Below, piece by piece: positions 26,315 through 35,605 of a stretch of DNA of 64,000 nt. The stretch's first letter is position 1; each line of letters opens with the position of its first letter. The stretch is from NCBI GenBank assembly GCA_009929375.1, contig SAAO01000020.1, positions 1 to 64,000 of the forward strand. Reading direction: 5' to 3'. Both the position numbers and the translations under genes were made by a program. This stretch comes from Bacteroidia bacterium. Its GTDB lineage: Bacteria > Bacteroidota > Bacteroidia > Bacteroidales > Paludibacteraceae. The notes beneath the pieces are model-generated. The model searched no databases, had not been told where the DNA came from, and was given only the letters and a program-made list of their open reading frames with translations.

Positions 26315-27250
26315 ATGGAAATCACAAACAATCACTGGGCAATCATTATCAATCCCAAATCGGGTAAAAAGAAATTTCGCCAACAAAGAAAATATCTTTT
26401 CGAAACACTTAAACACAACGAAATCGAATTCGACTATCGCGTCACCCGATTTGCAGGCCATGCCTCGAAAATCGCTGCTGCATTTGTCGAACAGGGTTAC
26501 AAAAACATTATGATTCTGGGAGGCGATGGCACTACCAGCGAAGTGATAAACGGGATTTTCTGCGCAGCTATTGAAAAAACCGACGATCTGAAAATTGCAC
26601 TTATTCCCCGTGGCACCGGCAACGACTGGGGCCGTTTCTGGGGACTGACAGCCGATTACAAAAAATCGATAGCTGTATTTCTGAAAGGCAAAACACAAAC
26701 TATTGATGTGGGCAAAGTGGAGTACGACATCGAAGGTAAAACAGAAGCGCATTATTTCATTAACTCCATAGGTCTCGGCCTCGATGCCGCAGTGGTTAAC
26801 CTCACACACAGACTGAAAGAAGTGGTGGGCAGCCACTCATTCCTTTATTCGGTGGCACTGCTAATGGCCGTGTTCACCTACCGTCCGCACAAACTGAAAG
26901 TCCATTCCGACGAAAAAACACTCAGCCACGGCATGTACACCATGAACATTGCCAACGGCTGCTACAGCGGTGGCGGACTGAAACAAAACCCTTATGCCCT
27001 ACCCTACGATGGACTTTTAGATGTAATGATAGCACGCACACCACGCTTTACCGACATTCTGGGTGCTCTCGTTTATCTGTTTCGGGGCAAGCTGCTCGAA
27101 CATCCGGTTATCGAATCGTTCCGCACCCGCGAACTACTGATTCAATGCGACAAAAAAGCACTTATGGAAGCAGATGGCATTATTGTTCATGGTTTTTCGC
27201 CCTTCAGGGTAAAAATTCTGCCGAATGCCATCAATATGATTGTGCCGTAA
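26315..27250 (+). CDS. Diacylglycerol/lipid kinase family protein
   Basis: Phosphorylates a lipid head group, probably diacylglycerol or a sphingoid-like lipid, at the inner membrane. The start at 26315 ([19 protein letters not shown], 311 residues) fits the family; the open frame extends 10 codons upstream. The DAGK catalytic domain has the glycine-rich [16 protein letters not shown] and [14 protein letters not shown] motifs. The C-terminal lobe has GVAxxG-like [11 protein letters not shown] and [21 protein letters not shown]. The substrate cannot be read from sequence. Confidence 0.88.
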   Translation: MEITNNHWAIIINPKSGKKKFRQQRKYLFETLKHNEIEFDYRVTRFAGHASKIAAAFVEQGYKNIMILGGDGTTSEVINGIFCAAIEKTDDLKIALIPRGTGNDWGRFWGLTADYKKSIAVFLKGKTQTIDVGKVEYDIEGKTEAHYFINSIGLGLDAAVVNLTHRLKEVVGSHSFLYSVALLMAVFTYRPHKLKVHSDEKTLSHGMYTMNIANGCYSGGGLKQNPYALPYDGLLDVMIARTPRFTDILGALVYLFRGKLLEHPVIESFRTRELLIQCDKKALMEADGIIVHGFSPFRVKILPNAINMIVP

Positions 27251-27292
27251 AAGACACAATATCAACTACTAAAACAAACAAAAAACATCCGT

Positions 27293-27310
27293 ATACCATA
27301 AACATGGTAT
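27293..27310. promoter_or_regulatory. Operator-like palindrome upstream of cysK
   Basis: ATACCAT-AAAC-ATGGTAT is a perfect palindrome of two 7-base arms around 4 bases. Its centre is 54.5 bases before the first base of the cysK -7 box. The inner 16-mer TACCATAAACATGGTA recurs with one mismatch upstream of susC (30435-30450, reverse orientation) and in the 37.8-kb divergent region. It is a candidate binding site for a dimeric regulator, probably an activator given the position about 65 bases before the transcript start. Confidence 0.65.
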
Positions 27311-27332
27311 GCAATATACCCCATCGCTGCGA

Positions 27333-27363
27333 TTGCAGTATTTTGACAAGTGCAGTATTTTTG
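27333..27363 (+). promoter_or_regulatory. Promoter of cysK
   Basis: TTG (27333-27335), 20 bases, then TATTTTTG (27356-27363), so both elements of a Bacteroidota promoter are present. The transcript should start near 27370, leaving a leader of about 33 bases before the ATG at 27403 and excluding the longer in-frame ATGs. Confidence 0.65.
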
Positions 27364-27402
27364 CATCAACGAAAACGAACTCATTTTAAAAATATTACAG
27401 AT

Positions 27403-28350
27403 ATGGCAAAAATAGCAAAGAATCTGAACGAACTGATTGGTAACACTCCGCTGTTGCAACTCTCGAATTTTGCATCGAATAAAAATCTCGAAGCAAATGT
27501 AATTGTAAAGCTCGAATCGTTTAACCCTGCAGGTTGCGTAAAAGAGCGTATCGCACTGGCCATGGTCGAAGCAGCAGAAGCAGCAGGCATTCTGAAACCG
27601 GGTGTTGAAATTATTGAACCTACAAGTGGTAACACAGGGATCGGACTTGCCATGGTAGCAGCCGTGAAAGGTTATAAACTGACGCTGACAATGCCCGAAA
27701 CCATGAGCATCGAACGTCGCAACCTATTGAAAGCTTTCGGCGCTAACCTGGTGCTGACTCCCGGAGCGAATGGTATGAAAGGCGCTATTGCCCGTGCCAT
27801 TGAACTGCACGAAGAAAATCCGGCTTCGTTTATTCCGCAACAATTCGAAAATGCAGCCAATCCTGAAGTACATTACCGCACCACCGGCGCCGAAATATGG
27901 AACGACACCGATGGCAAAATCGATATTTTTGTAGCGGGTGTGGGTACCGGCGGAACTGTGAGCGGTGTAGGTAAATACCTGAAAGAAAAAAATCCTAATG
28001 TAAAAATAGTAGCTGTGGAACCTGCCGATTCGCCTGTACTGTCGGGTGGCGCTCCCGGTCCGCACAAAATTCAGGGCATAGGCGCAGGCTTTATTCCTAA
28101 AAATTACGATGGCAGCGTGGTGGACGAAGTGCTTCAGGTAAGCAACGACAACGCGATACTTACTTCGCGCCAGTTGGCACAACAGGAAGGTTTGCTCGTG
28201 GGTATTTCGTCAGGAGCAGCAGCTTATGCAGCTACAGTCCTGGCCCAACGTCCCGAAAACAAAGGCAAAAACATTGTGGCACTGCTTCCCGACACCGGCG
28301 AACGCTATCTGTCGACTTTGCTTTATGCATTTGAGGAATACCCTCTTTGA
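27403..28350 (+). CDS. cysK: Cysteine synthase A (O-acetylserine sulfhydrylase)
   Basis: Makes cysteine from O-acetylserine and sulfide, PLP-dependent, in the cytoplasm. The start at 27403 ([20 protein letters not shown], 315 residues) is fixed by the promoter just upstream. The PLP lysine is in [15 protein letters not shown]; the usual NPGGSVKDR is slightly altered, with Cys in place of Ser before VK. The phosphate loop [14 protein letters not shown], the [14 protein letters not shown] loop and the C-terminal [11 protein letters not shown] follow. It heads the cysK-osmC-metY block. The palindrome upstream is shared with the susC promoter, which implies common control by sulfur supply. Confidence 0.95.
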   Translation: MAKIAKNLNELIGNTPLLQLSNFASNKNLEANVIVKLESFNPAGCVKERIALAMVEAAEAAGILKPGVEIIEPTSGNTGIGLAMVAAVKGYKLTLTMPETMSIERRNLLKAFGANLVLTPGANGMKGAIARAIELHEENPASFIPQQFENAANPEVHYRTTGAEIWNDTDGKIDIFVAGVGTGGTVSGVGKYLKEKNPNVKIVAVEPADSPVLSGGAPGPHKIQGIGAGFIPKNYDGSVVDEVLQVSNDNAILTSRQLAQQEGLLVGISSGAAAYAATVLAQRPENKGKNIVALLPDTGERYLSTLLYAFEEYPL

Positions 28351-28354
28351 TTTA

Positions 28355-28433
28355 CAATTTATGGATTTACGATTGAAAGATCGGAGATCCTTTTAGGATT
28401 TACCATTTTTTCATTTACCATTTACCATTTAAA
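28355..28433. repeat. Intergenic word repeat: TTTACAATTTA / TTTACCATTT
   Basis: The cysK-osmC gap begins with TTTACAATTTATGGATTTAC and ends with ATTTACCATTTACCATTT, near-copies of an 11-base word that also flanks the TCCGCCnnGGCGGA palindromes. No gene is supported. Confidence 0.5.
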
Positions 28434-28445
28434 TGTTTCGTCTCC

Positions 28446-28463
28446 TGAACAAAGAGTGGCCAA
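28446..28463. repeat. CTGAACAAAGAGYGGSCAA repeat, copy 2
   Basis: CCTGAACAAAGAGTGGCC matches the copy at 24339-24360. It sits between two word-repeat tracts in the cysK-osmC gap. Confidence 0.4.
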
Positions 28464-28469
28464 GGTAAC

Positions 28470-28540
28470 GCGGAACTCAAAACACGGAACACGGAACCCG
28501 AAATTTTCAAATCTTCAAATTCTCAAATCTTTAAATAAGA
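28470..28540. repeat. Intergenic word repeat: ACACGGAACACGGAAC / TCAAATCTTCAAATTC
   Basis: Two word families in tandem: AACACGGAACACGGAACCCG, then TTTCAAATCTTCAAATTCTC. Both recur elsewhere in the window, the first at 30521 and, inverted, at 43204 and 56795; the second at 53310 and 55190. Confidence 0.6.
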
Positions 28541-28547
28541 ATTATTT

Positions 28548-28988
28548 ATGGCTTCAAAAGATTTAAACTTCAGCGTCAACGGCAAAAGGGTTGGTGCAAC
28601 CAAATATCAGGGTTTTGCCCGCAGTTTTGAACTTGTAGTGGACGAGCCCGAAATGTTGGGCGGCGAAGACTCAGCAGCCAATCCGGTGGAATATCTGCTG
28701 GCAGGCTATGCCGGATGCCTGAATGTGGTTTTTGGCATTGTGGCCAAAGAGTTGAAAGTGGAAATAAAAAGCCTCGATATCAACATTGATGGAGACATTA
28801 ATCCTGAGAAATTTCTGGGCATTTCGGACAACGAACGCACAGGTTTCAAATCGATCAATGTAAATATCGAACTCAGAACCAATGCCGACAAAGCCACCGA
28901 AGCATTGCTGATAGAAAAGGTAAAAAGCCGCTGTCCGGTCAACGACAACTTAGCCAACCCCACTCCTATTCACTATTCATTCAATTAA
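28548..28988 (+). CDS. OsmC family peroxiredoxin
   Basis: A small cytoplasmic thiol peroxidase of the OsmC/Ohr fold. 146 residues. The two redox cysteines are visible in LLAGYAGCLNVVFGIVAKEL and in VKSRCPVNDNLANPTPI, with a conserved Glu in the first half (MLGGEDSAANPVEYLL). It probably reduces organic hydroperoxides, although this subgroup is not characterised in detail. Its place between cysK and metY, all on the plus strand, suggests a thiol- or sulfur-related role. Confidence 0.85.
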   Translation: MASKDLNFSVNGKRVGATKYQGFARSFELVVDEPEMLGGEDSAANPVEYLLAGYAGCLNVVFGIVAKELKVEIKSLDINIDGDINPEKFLGISDNERTGFKSINVNIELRTNADKATEALLIEKVKSRCPVNDNLANPTPIHYSFN

Positions 28989-29009
28989 TAAAAAGAAAAA
29001 ACTCAATAA

Positions 29010-30359
<1,350 letters not shown>

Positions 30360-30378
30360 ATCCAATTTTCTGTTCAAT

Positions 30379-30409
30379 AAAAGCATTCTCTCAAAAGGAG
30401 GATGCTTTT
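30379..30409 (+). terminator. Terminator of metY
   Basis: AAAAGCAT and ATGCTTTT form a stem that extends inward by CTC/GAG past a mismatch. It is followed by TTTGTTTTC. It begins 20 bases after the metY stop and closes the cysK-osmC-metY block. Confidence 0.75.
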
Positions 30410-30434
30410 TTGTTTTCTCATCTCTCCCCTTCCC

Positions 30435-30450
30435 TACCTTGTTTATGGTA
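30435..30450. promoter_or_regulatory. Operator-like palindrome upstream of susC
   Basis: TACCTTGTTTATGGTA is, in reverse complement, TACCATAAACAAGGTA, 15 of 16 bases identical to the cysK palindrome. Its centre lies 54.5 bases before the first base of the -7 box, exactly the cysK spacing. The equal spacing is the strongest argument for a shared regulator. Confidence 0.65.
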
Positions 30451-30496
30451 GAAGATTTGCCCTATACAGGGTATTTCAGGGATATATCGCACAGCT

Positions 30497-30504
30497 TATT
30501 TTTG
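30497..30504 (+). promoter_or_regulatory. Promoter -7 box for the susC operon
   Basis: TATTTTTG, preceded by C-T and followed by CA, is nearly identical to the cysK -7 box. No TTG sits at -33, which fits an activator-dependent promoter. The transcript would start near 30511. Confidence 0.6.
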
Positions 30505-30520
30505 CAAAAGGAAATTTGAA

Positions 30521-30568
30521 CCCGGAACACGGAACACGAAACACGAAACTCGAAACCCGAAACACCCA
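30521..30568. repeat. Intergenic word repeat: GGAACACGGAACACGAAACACG
   Basis: CCGGAACACGGAACACGAAA and CACGAAACTCGAAACCCGAA are successive near-copies of a 7-8 base word. The tract lies between the predicted transcript start and the leader ORF, so it would be transcribed. Confidence 0.6.
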
Positions 30569-30643
30569 ATGTCAAACAACAATTCAAATATAATGTGTAT
30601 GTGCTGCTGTAAAACTTATGGTCGGCTCATTTCCCGTGTATAA
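30569..30643 (+). CDS. Cys-rich leader peptide of the susC operon
   Basis: A 24-codon ORF too short for standard gene calling. From its ATG it reads Asn/Ser-rich residues to the run IMCMCCCKTYG, then RLISRV and a TAA stop. The six residues MCMCCC use TGT, TGC, TGC and TGT for Cys. A second in-frame ATG at 30593 would give a 16-residue form beginning MCMCCC. Sulfur amino acids make up the critical run, as Trp or His do in the leader peptides of trp and his operons. It sits 28 bases before a terminator hairpin and carries the antiterminator segment (30619-30627) within its own coding sequence. The function is inferred from architecture. Confidence 0.65.
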   Translation: MSNNNSNIMCMCCCKTYGRLISRV

Positions 30644-30706
30644 CAAATCAAAAGAAATACAACAATGAAAAGGCTGATCAACGAAAGTTTATCGGTCTTT
30701 ATTTTT
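30619..30706 (+). promoter_or_regulatory. Attenuator: antiterminator segment and terminator hairpin
   Basis: The terminator is GGCTGATCAAC, a GAAA tetraloop, and GTTTATCGGTC (30672-30697): 10 of 11 positions pair, counting two G-U, then the tract TTTATTTTT. Its left arm (30672-30680) can pair instead with TGGTCGGCT at 30619-30627 inside the leader ORF: nine contiguous pairs, three of them G-U. The two folds exclude each other. A ribosome waiting at the Cys codons would leave the upstream segment free to form the antiterminator and let susC be transcribed. Confidence 0.65.
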
Positions 30707-30745
30707 AAAAATAAAACAGTATTTATCAATTAATAAAACAAGCAA

Positions 30746-33700
30746 ATGAAAAGATTAAGGTTAGAAAAGATTACATTCGTTTTGTTGCTGAGCCTGCTGA
30801 TTACCGGAGTTTCGGCGCAGACCAAAGCCCTGCTCAGCGTGACCGGAAAAGTGACCGATACCTCGGGTACCGAACTGGCAGGAGTTACCGTATTGCACAA
30901 AGATGCAAAATCAGCCGGAACCATTACCGATGCTCAGGGAAAATTCAGCATCAGCATTCCCCGTGGCGAGTATCTTGTTTTCTCGTACATTGGGTTCGAA
31001 ACACAGACTGTTCAGGTAAACACCGACCGACAGATCAACATACAACTAAAAGAAAGCTCCACTTATCTGAACGAAGTGGTCATTACCTCGCTCAATATTC
31101 CACGTGAGAAAAAAGCGCTGGGATATTCGGTGCAGGGCGTTAGCGATGAAGCCTTTCAGACTCGTCCAACCAATGCACTGAGTGCATTGACAGGTAAAAT
31201 TGCAGGTTTGCAGGTGATCAGCAGCGGAGGAAACCTCGGAGGTTCATCGCGCATAACACTGCGTGGTATCAACTCCATTACCGGAAATAACCAGCCACTT
31301 TACGTCATTGATGGTGTGCCCCTTGACAATACCGACCTGAACACTTCGTCGACAATCAACGGTAGCGCCGGAAAAGATGTGGGAAGCACCATTCAGGACA
31401 TTAACCCTGACGACATTGCCGATGTGAGTGTGCTCAAAGGCCCTTCGGCAGCTGCACTTTACGGTTCGCGGGCAGCCAACGGTGTGATTCTGATCACCAC
31501 AAAAAAAGGCTCGGGAACATCAGGTAAGCTAAGCGTAGAACTTAACACAGGCATTGAATTCGAAAATGTGGTGCGACTTCCCGAACGGCAGAAACTTTAC
31601 GGAGGCGGATATAACACCACTTTCTCCACAGCAAACATTAATGGAACAACCTATAATATTGTGGATTATGCTTCGGACGAAAGCTGGGGTCCTAAACTCG
31701 ACGGAACACCTGTGCTTCACTGGTACAATCTCGACCCTGAATACCCGGCCGACTATCTGAATCCCGAACCCTGGCTGTATCCTGAAAATGATGTGAACTA
31801 CTTTTTCAGAACGGGCGTTGCCAACACCAACAATATTTCGCTGTCGCAAACAACCGACAAAGCATCGTTCCGCATATCATTGACAAACAAAAATGTAAGA
31901 GGAACAGTGCCCAACTCGTCGCTGAGTCGTAATGCAGTAAATATATCAGGTAGCACCAATGGTAAGTTTATTTCGTTCTTTGGAAATGCCAATTATCTGA
32001 AAAACAAATCGCTTGGTCGCCCATGGACAGGTGCTTCGAACCGGAATATTATCCTTGAAGCCTTTCAATGGGGAGCTGTGCAGGTGGATTACAAAAAGCT
32101 GGAGGAATATAAACGTCCCGACGGTACACCCCGTGCATGGAACCGAACAGGATATGCAAACACCGTGGGAGATGAAAAAACAAGATACATCGACAATCCC
32201 TACTGGTCGGCTTACGAAAGTTATCTTGAAGAAGACCGCGACCGCCTTTACGGAAATGTGGGAGTAAAAATCACGCCTGCAAGTTGGTTAACGGTAACCG
32301 GGCGCATCAATGGTGATATTTATCAGTACAATGCGCAGGACAGAATTGCGGTTTACTCGCGTTCGCAGTCGCAATACTCCGAATACCTTCAGAAGTACAA
32401 TGAGTTTAACTACGAGTTGATAGCCACTGCCAACAAAAGCTGGGGTGCACATTCGCTGGTGGCCAATCTGGGAACCAACTACCTGCAACGTTCGCGCCGT
32501 GTGAGCGATATAGTTACTTCAGGCGGACTTATTATTCCGAATTTCTACAGTCTGAGCAATGCCACTTCCACCATCATTGGTTCGTCGACAGGTATTTACA
32601 ACAAAGCGCTGGCTTCGGTATTCGGAAGTTTCTCCTACGGTTGGAACAGCACTTTCTACCTCGATGGAACTTTGCGTAACGACTGGTCGTCCACACTGCC
32701 CGAAGCGCACAATTCCTATCTGTATCCTTCGCTGACCTCATCGGTGATTCTGAGCGAATTGCCCGGACTAAAAAATCAGCAATGGCTTTCGTTCGCTAAA
32801 TTCCGTTTGGGATGGGCGCAGGTGGGTAACGATACTGATCCTTATCAGCTTTACAAGGTGTACGAATCGGTTACCGCTATCAACGGCAACATTGCCTACT
32901 CCCTGCCGGGGCAGCTCAACAACCTGAACCTGAAACCAGAAATCACATCTTCGATCGAAACAGGTATTCAGTTGCAATTATTTAAAAACCTGATTGGGTT
33001 GGATGTGACTTATTACAACAATAACAGTCGCAATCAGATTATTTCATTACCGACTTCGGATGCCTTTGGCTATAATTCGAAACTGATTAATGCCGGCGAA
33101 ATAAACAACCAGGGGATTGAAGTTACTTTGACTGCAAATCCGGTAAAAACACGTGACTTCGACTGGAACTCAAGCATCAACTTTTCGAAAAACACAAATA
33201 AAATCGTAAAACTGTCTGATGCCGTTTCCAAACTTGACCTTAGCAACACACTCGTAAGTCTTGTGGCTCAGGAAGGTGAAAGTTACGGACAATTGCAGGG
33301 TTACGACTTTGTGTATGCTCCTGACGGACAAAAAGTAATCGGAGCAGATGGACTTTATGTGCGTACGCAGCAACTTAAATCACTCGGCAGCGTGTTGCCC
33401 GATTTCCTTTGGAGTTTTCAGAATCAGTTCCGCTACAAGGATTTTACTTTCGGTTTCCTGATTGATTCGCGTGTAGGCGGAAAATTCTTCTCGCAAACCT
33501 ATAAAGTGGCCATGTACTCAGGTATTCTACCCGAAACGGCAGCCAACGGCATCCGCGAAACTGGAGTTGTGATTGATGGGGTGACCGGCGATGTAACTTT
33601 CAATCCTGATGGTTCATACACAGTGAGCAACACAGCGCCAAACACTAAAAACGTAAGTGCACAGGCCTGGGCACGTAATCATTACAATGGCCCTACTACT

Positions 33701-33952
33701 TTCGATATTTTTGATGCCAGCTTTATAAAACTGCGCGAAGTGACACTGGGTTACGACCTGAAACTTCCCAAAGGCAGCGCCATCGAAAGCATCAACACTT
33801 CAGTGTATGCCCGTAATCTGTTTTATCTGTTCCGCGAAAGTAAAACAATTGACCCCGAATTGACTAACAGCGGTGGAAACGTGCAGGGAATTGAAGGTGG
33901 AAACATGCCTACTCCGCTTACTTACGGTCTGAACATCAGCTTTAAATTTTAA
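30746..33952 (+). CDS. SusC/RagA-type TonB-dependent outer-membrane transporter
   Basis: An outer-membrane importer energised by TonB that works with the SusD lipoprotein next to it. 1068 residues. Signal peptide (about 1-25, ending GVSAQ), carboxypeptidase-D regulatory-like domain (about 30-112, with VTDTSGTELAGVTVLHKDAKSAGTITDAQGKFSI split over two strands), and a plug with ALTGKIAGLQVISSGG and the SusC signature LKGPSAAALYGSRAANGVILITTKKG. A beta-barrel ends in an aromatic residue (ISFKF). The substrate class is not readable from sequence. Position beside cysK/metY, the shared palindrome and the Cys-rich leader point to a sulfur compound rather than a glycan. Confidence 0.95.
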   Translation: MKRLRLEKITFVLLLSLLITGVSAQTKALLSVTGKVTDTSGTELAGVTVLHKDAKSAGTITDAQGKFSISIPRGEYLVFSYIGFETQTVQVNTDRQINIQLKESSTYLNEVVITSLNIPREKKALGYSVQGVSDEAFQTRPTNALSALTGKIAGLQVISSGGNLGGSSRITLRGINSITGNNQPLYVIDGVPLDNTDLNTSSTINGSAGKDVGSTIQDINPDDIADVSVLKGPSAAALYGSRAANGVILITTKKGSGTSGKLSVELNTGIEFENVVRLPERQKLYGGGYNTTFSTANINGTTYNIVDYASDESWGPKLDGTPVLHWYNLDPEYPADYLNPEPWLYPENDVNYFFRTGVANTNNISLSQTTDKASFRISLTNKNVRGTVPNSSLSRNAVNISGSTNGKFISFFGNANYLKNKSLGRPWTGASNRNIILEAFQWGAVQVDYKKLEEYKRPDGTPRAWNRTGYANTVGDEKTRYIDNPYWSAYESYLEEDRDRLYGNVGVKITPASWLTVTGRINGDIYQYNAQDRIAVYSRSQSQYSEYLQKYNEFNYELIATANKSWGAHSLVANLGTNYLQRSRRVSDIVTSGGLIIPNFYSLSNATSTIIGSSTGIYNKALASVFGSFSYGWNSTFYLDGTLRNDWSSTLPEAHNSYLYPSLTSSVILSELPGLKNQQWLSFAKFRLGWAQVGNDTDPYQLYKVYESVTAINGNIAYSLPGQLNNLNLKPEITSSIETGIQLQLFKNLIGLDVTYYNNNSRNQIISLPTSDAFGYNSKLINAGEINNQGIEVTLTANPVKTRDFDWNSSINFSKNTNKIVKLSDAVSKLDLSNTLVSLVAQEGESYGQLQGYDFVYAPDGQKVIGADGLYVRTQQLKSLGSVLPDFLWSFQNQFRYKDFTFGFLIDSRVGGKFFSQTYKVAMYSGILPETAANGIRETGVVIDGVTGDVTFNPDGSYTVSNTAPNTKNVSAQAWARNHYNGPTTFDIFDASFIKLREVTLGYDLKLPKGSAIESINTSVYARNLFYLFRESKTIDPELTNSGGNVQGIEGGNMPTPLTYGLNISFKF

Positions 33953-33979
33953 TTTCAAACACGATAAAAAATAAAAGTT

Positions 33980-35518
33980 ATGAAACTCAAAACAATATAT
34001 ACACTTATTATTTCGTTGACTGTAGCAGGTTTTAGCTCCTGCATCGACGAGGATCTGAACATTGATCCAAACCGTCCCTCGGCTGTGCCAACCACTTCGC
34101 TTATTGTAACTGCCGAAAAACGCCTTGTCGACAATCTCCGCAGTGAGAATATTTCTCTGCGTGGCTCAGCACTCTTTGTGCAGCAACTGGCGCTGAACAC
34201 ATACACAAGTCAGTCGCGTTACGACATTCCGTTCAGCTACTCAGCCGATTACTGGAGCGGACTTTACAAGGTGTTGAACAACCTTCAGGAAATCATTAAT
34301 CTGAACACAAATCCGGCCACTAAAGACATAGTAACAGCCAACGGTGCGGGACGTAATGCTAATCAGATAGCCATTAGCCGCATTCTGAAATCCTATGCTT
34401 TTTATGCCCTTACCGATGTATTTGGCAATGTTCCCTACCATTCGTACGGTAGCAACGATCCGGACTTTCAGGCTTTACAACAAAACCCCGATAATATCAC
34501 CCCTAAATATGCTTCGCAGGAGAAAATATATGCCGACATTCTGAAAGAGCTGAAAGAAGCCGGAGATACGCTGCTGAAATATTCAACTGAAAAAACATTT
34601 GGTAACTCGGACATAATTTATGCCGGCGATAATGCCAAATGGGCAAAATTTGCCAACTCATTGCGCCTGCGTTTTGCCACCCGTTTGAAAGCTAAAAATC
34701 CGACTTTGTATCAGAGTCATTTTGCCGATGCGCTTGCCAAAGGTGTATTTACAAGCAATGCCGACAATGCTGTGTACAAATATGCCAGCTCGTCGCCCAA
34801 CGAAGCACCACTCTACCGTGCCACAGTAACTGCCAATCGTAAAGACTTTGCCATTTCGCATGTATTTATCGGATTGTTGAATGGCGAAAATCCGCAACTT
34901 CCCGTGGCTGATCCACGCCTGGCAATATTTGCTTCGAAAAACAGTGCCGGAAATTATGTGGGATTGCCTTACGGACTTACCGAAGGTCAGGCAGGTAAAT
35001 TTTCCGCCACAGGAGTAAGTCTGCCGGGTGCTGTGTACAATGCTGCAAATTTTGGCGAAGTACTTCAGGAATACAGCGAAGTGGCTTTTCTGATTTCGGA
35101 ATATAACAACTGGAGTCAGGCCGATTATGAAAAAGCTGTAAGAGCATCACTCGAAAAATGGGGAGTTTCCGCTGCTGACGTAAATACTTACATTGCTGCT
35201 TTACCTTCAGCCGGTGAACAAAGTGTATTGAACCAGAAATACATTGCGCTGTTTACGCAGTTTCTCGAAGGCTGGAGTGAATATCGCCGTACAGGCTATC
35301 CGAATTTCCTGATCAAAAAAGACGATGTGGTATTCAGCGGAACCATCGAAGGAACACCGGTCACTTATACGTTCAGCCCTTTATTTGGTGATGGAGGCGT
35401 ACCCGCACGACTTTATTATCCTGTAAAAGAACAAACAGTGAATAAAGCCAGTTATCAGGCGGCCATTGCGGCTCAGGGAAATGATGTGATAGAAACCGAT
35501 TTGTGGATATTTGAATAA
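33980..35518 (+). CDS. SusD/RagB-family (SusD-like 2) surface lipoprotein
   Basis: The lid protein that captures substrate above the SusC barrel. 512 residues. A lipoprotein signal ends at SLTVAGFSSC (Cys20), followed by acidic IDEDLNIDPNRPSAVPTTSL. The helical TPR-like SusD fold shows AISRILKSYAFYALTDVFGNVPYHSYG and GDNAKWAKFANSLRLRFATRL, both typical of the SusD-like 2 subfamily. That subfamily is found with transporters for non-glycan substrates as well as glycans. The gene starts 27 bases after susC and ends before a strong promoter that lies in its last codons. Confidence 0.93.
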   Translation: MKLKTIYTLIISLTVAGFSSCIDEDLNIDPNRPSAVPTTSLIVTAEKRLVDNLRSENISLRGSALFVQQLALNTYTSQSRYDIPFSYSADYWSGLYKVLNNLQEIINLNTNPATKDIVTANGAGRNANQIAISRILKSYAFYALTDVFGNVPYHSYGSNDPDFQALQQNPDNITPKYASQEKIYADILKELKEAGDTLLKYSTEKTFGNSDIIYAGDNAKWAKFANSLRLRFATRLKAKNPTLYQSHFADALAKGVFTSNADNAVYKYASSSPNEAPLYRATVTANRKDFAISHVFIGLLNGENPQLPVADPRLAIFASKNSAGNYVGLPYGLTEGQAGKFSATGVSLPGAVYNAANFGEVLQEYSEVAFLISEYNNWSQADYEKAVRASLEKWGVSAADVNTYIAALPSAGEQSVLNQKYIALFTQFLEGWSEYRRTGYPNFLIKKDDVVFSGTIEGTPVTYTFSPLFGDGGVPARLYYPVKEQTVNKASYQAAIAAQGNDVIETDLWIFE

Positions 35519-35530
35519 TTCTTATTTTTG
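35500..35530 (+). promoter_or_regulatory. Promoter within the 3' end of susD, facing tlpA
   Basis: TTTG (35500-35503), 19 bases, then TATTTTTG (35523-35530): the best consensus promoter in the window. The transcript would start at about 35537, precisely at the base of the hairpin listed next. Confidence 0.6.
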
Positions 35531-35537
35531 TCGAACC

Positions 35538-35583
35538 AATATGCAAAGCCTGCGAAACAGTTTTTCGCAGGACTTTGCATATT
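35538..35583 (+). ncRNA. 20-bp stem-loop at the predicted 5' end of the tlpA transcript
   Basis: AATATGCAAAG-CCTGCGAAA pairs with TTTCGCAGG-CTTTGCATATT, 20 bp with a single bulged A and a 5-base loop. There is no T-tract after it, so it is not an ordinary terminator of susD. Because a consensus promoter ends eight bases earlier, it may be a protective 5' stem-loop of the tlpA mRNA or part of a small RNA. Confidence 0.45.
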
Positions 35584-35605
35584 GCCGAAATAGTAAATCG
35601 TAAAT

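Larger units (their letters stand above)
30360..30745. other. Regulatory region of the susC-susD-tlpA operon
   Basis: 386 bases without an ordinary gene, but densely organised. In order: the metY terminator (30379-30409), an operator-like palindrome (30435-30450), a -7 box (30497-30504), a word-repeat tract (30521-30568), a Cys-rich leader ORF (30569-30643) and a hairpin terminator (30672-30706). The susC start follows at 30746. The untranslated leader is about 235 bases, long for this genome. Each part is listed separately. Confidence 0.75.

Noticed and set aside
27304-27402. In-frame extension of cysK from the ATG at 27304, containing three Cys ([11 protein letters not shown])
   Set aside because: It overlaps the operator palindrome and lies upstream of the TTG-N20-TATTTTTG promoter, so it would not be transcribed from that promoter. 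The homologous region of CysK starts at 27403.
30665-30733. A 22-codon ORF (MKRLINESLSVFIFK start) between the Cys leader and susC
   Set aside because: It coincides with the terminator hairpin and T-tract, and its Phe/Ile/Lys content follows from the AT-rich sequence. It has no run of regulatory codons.
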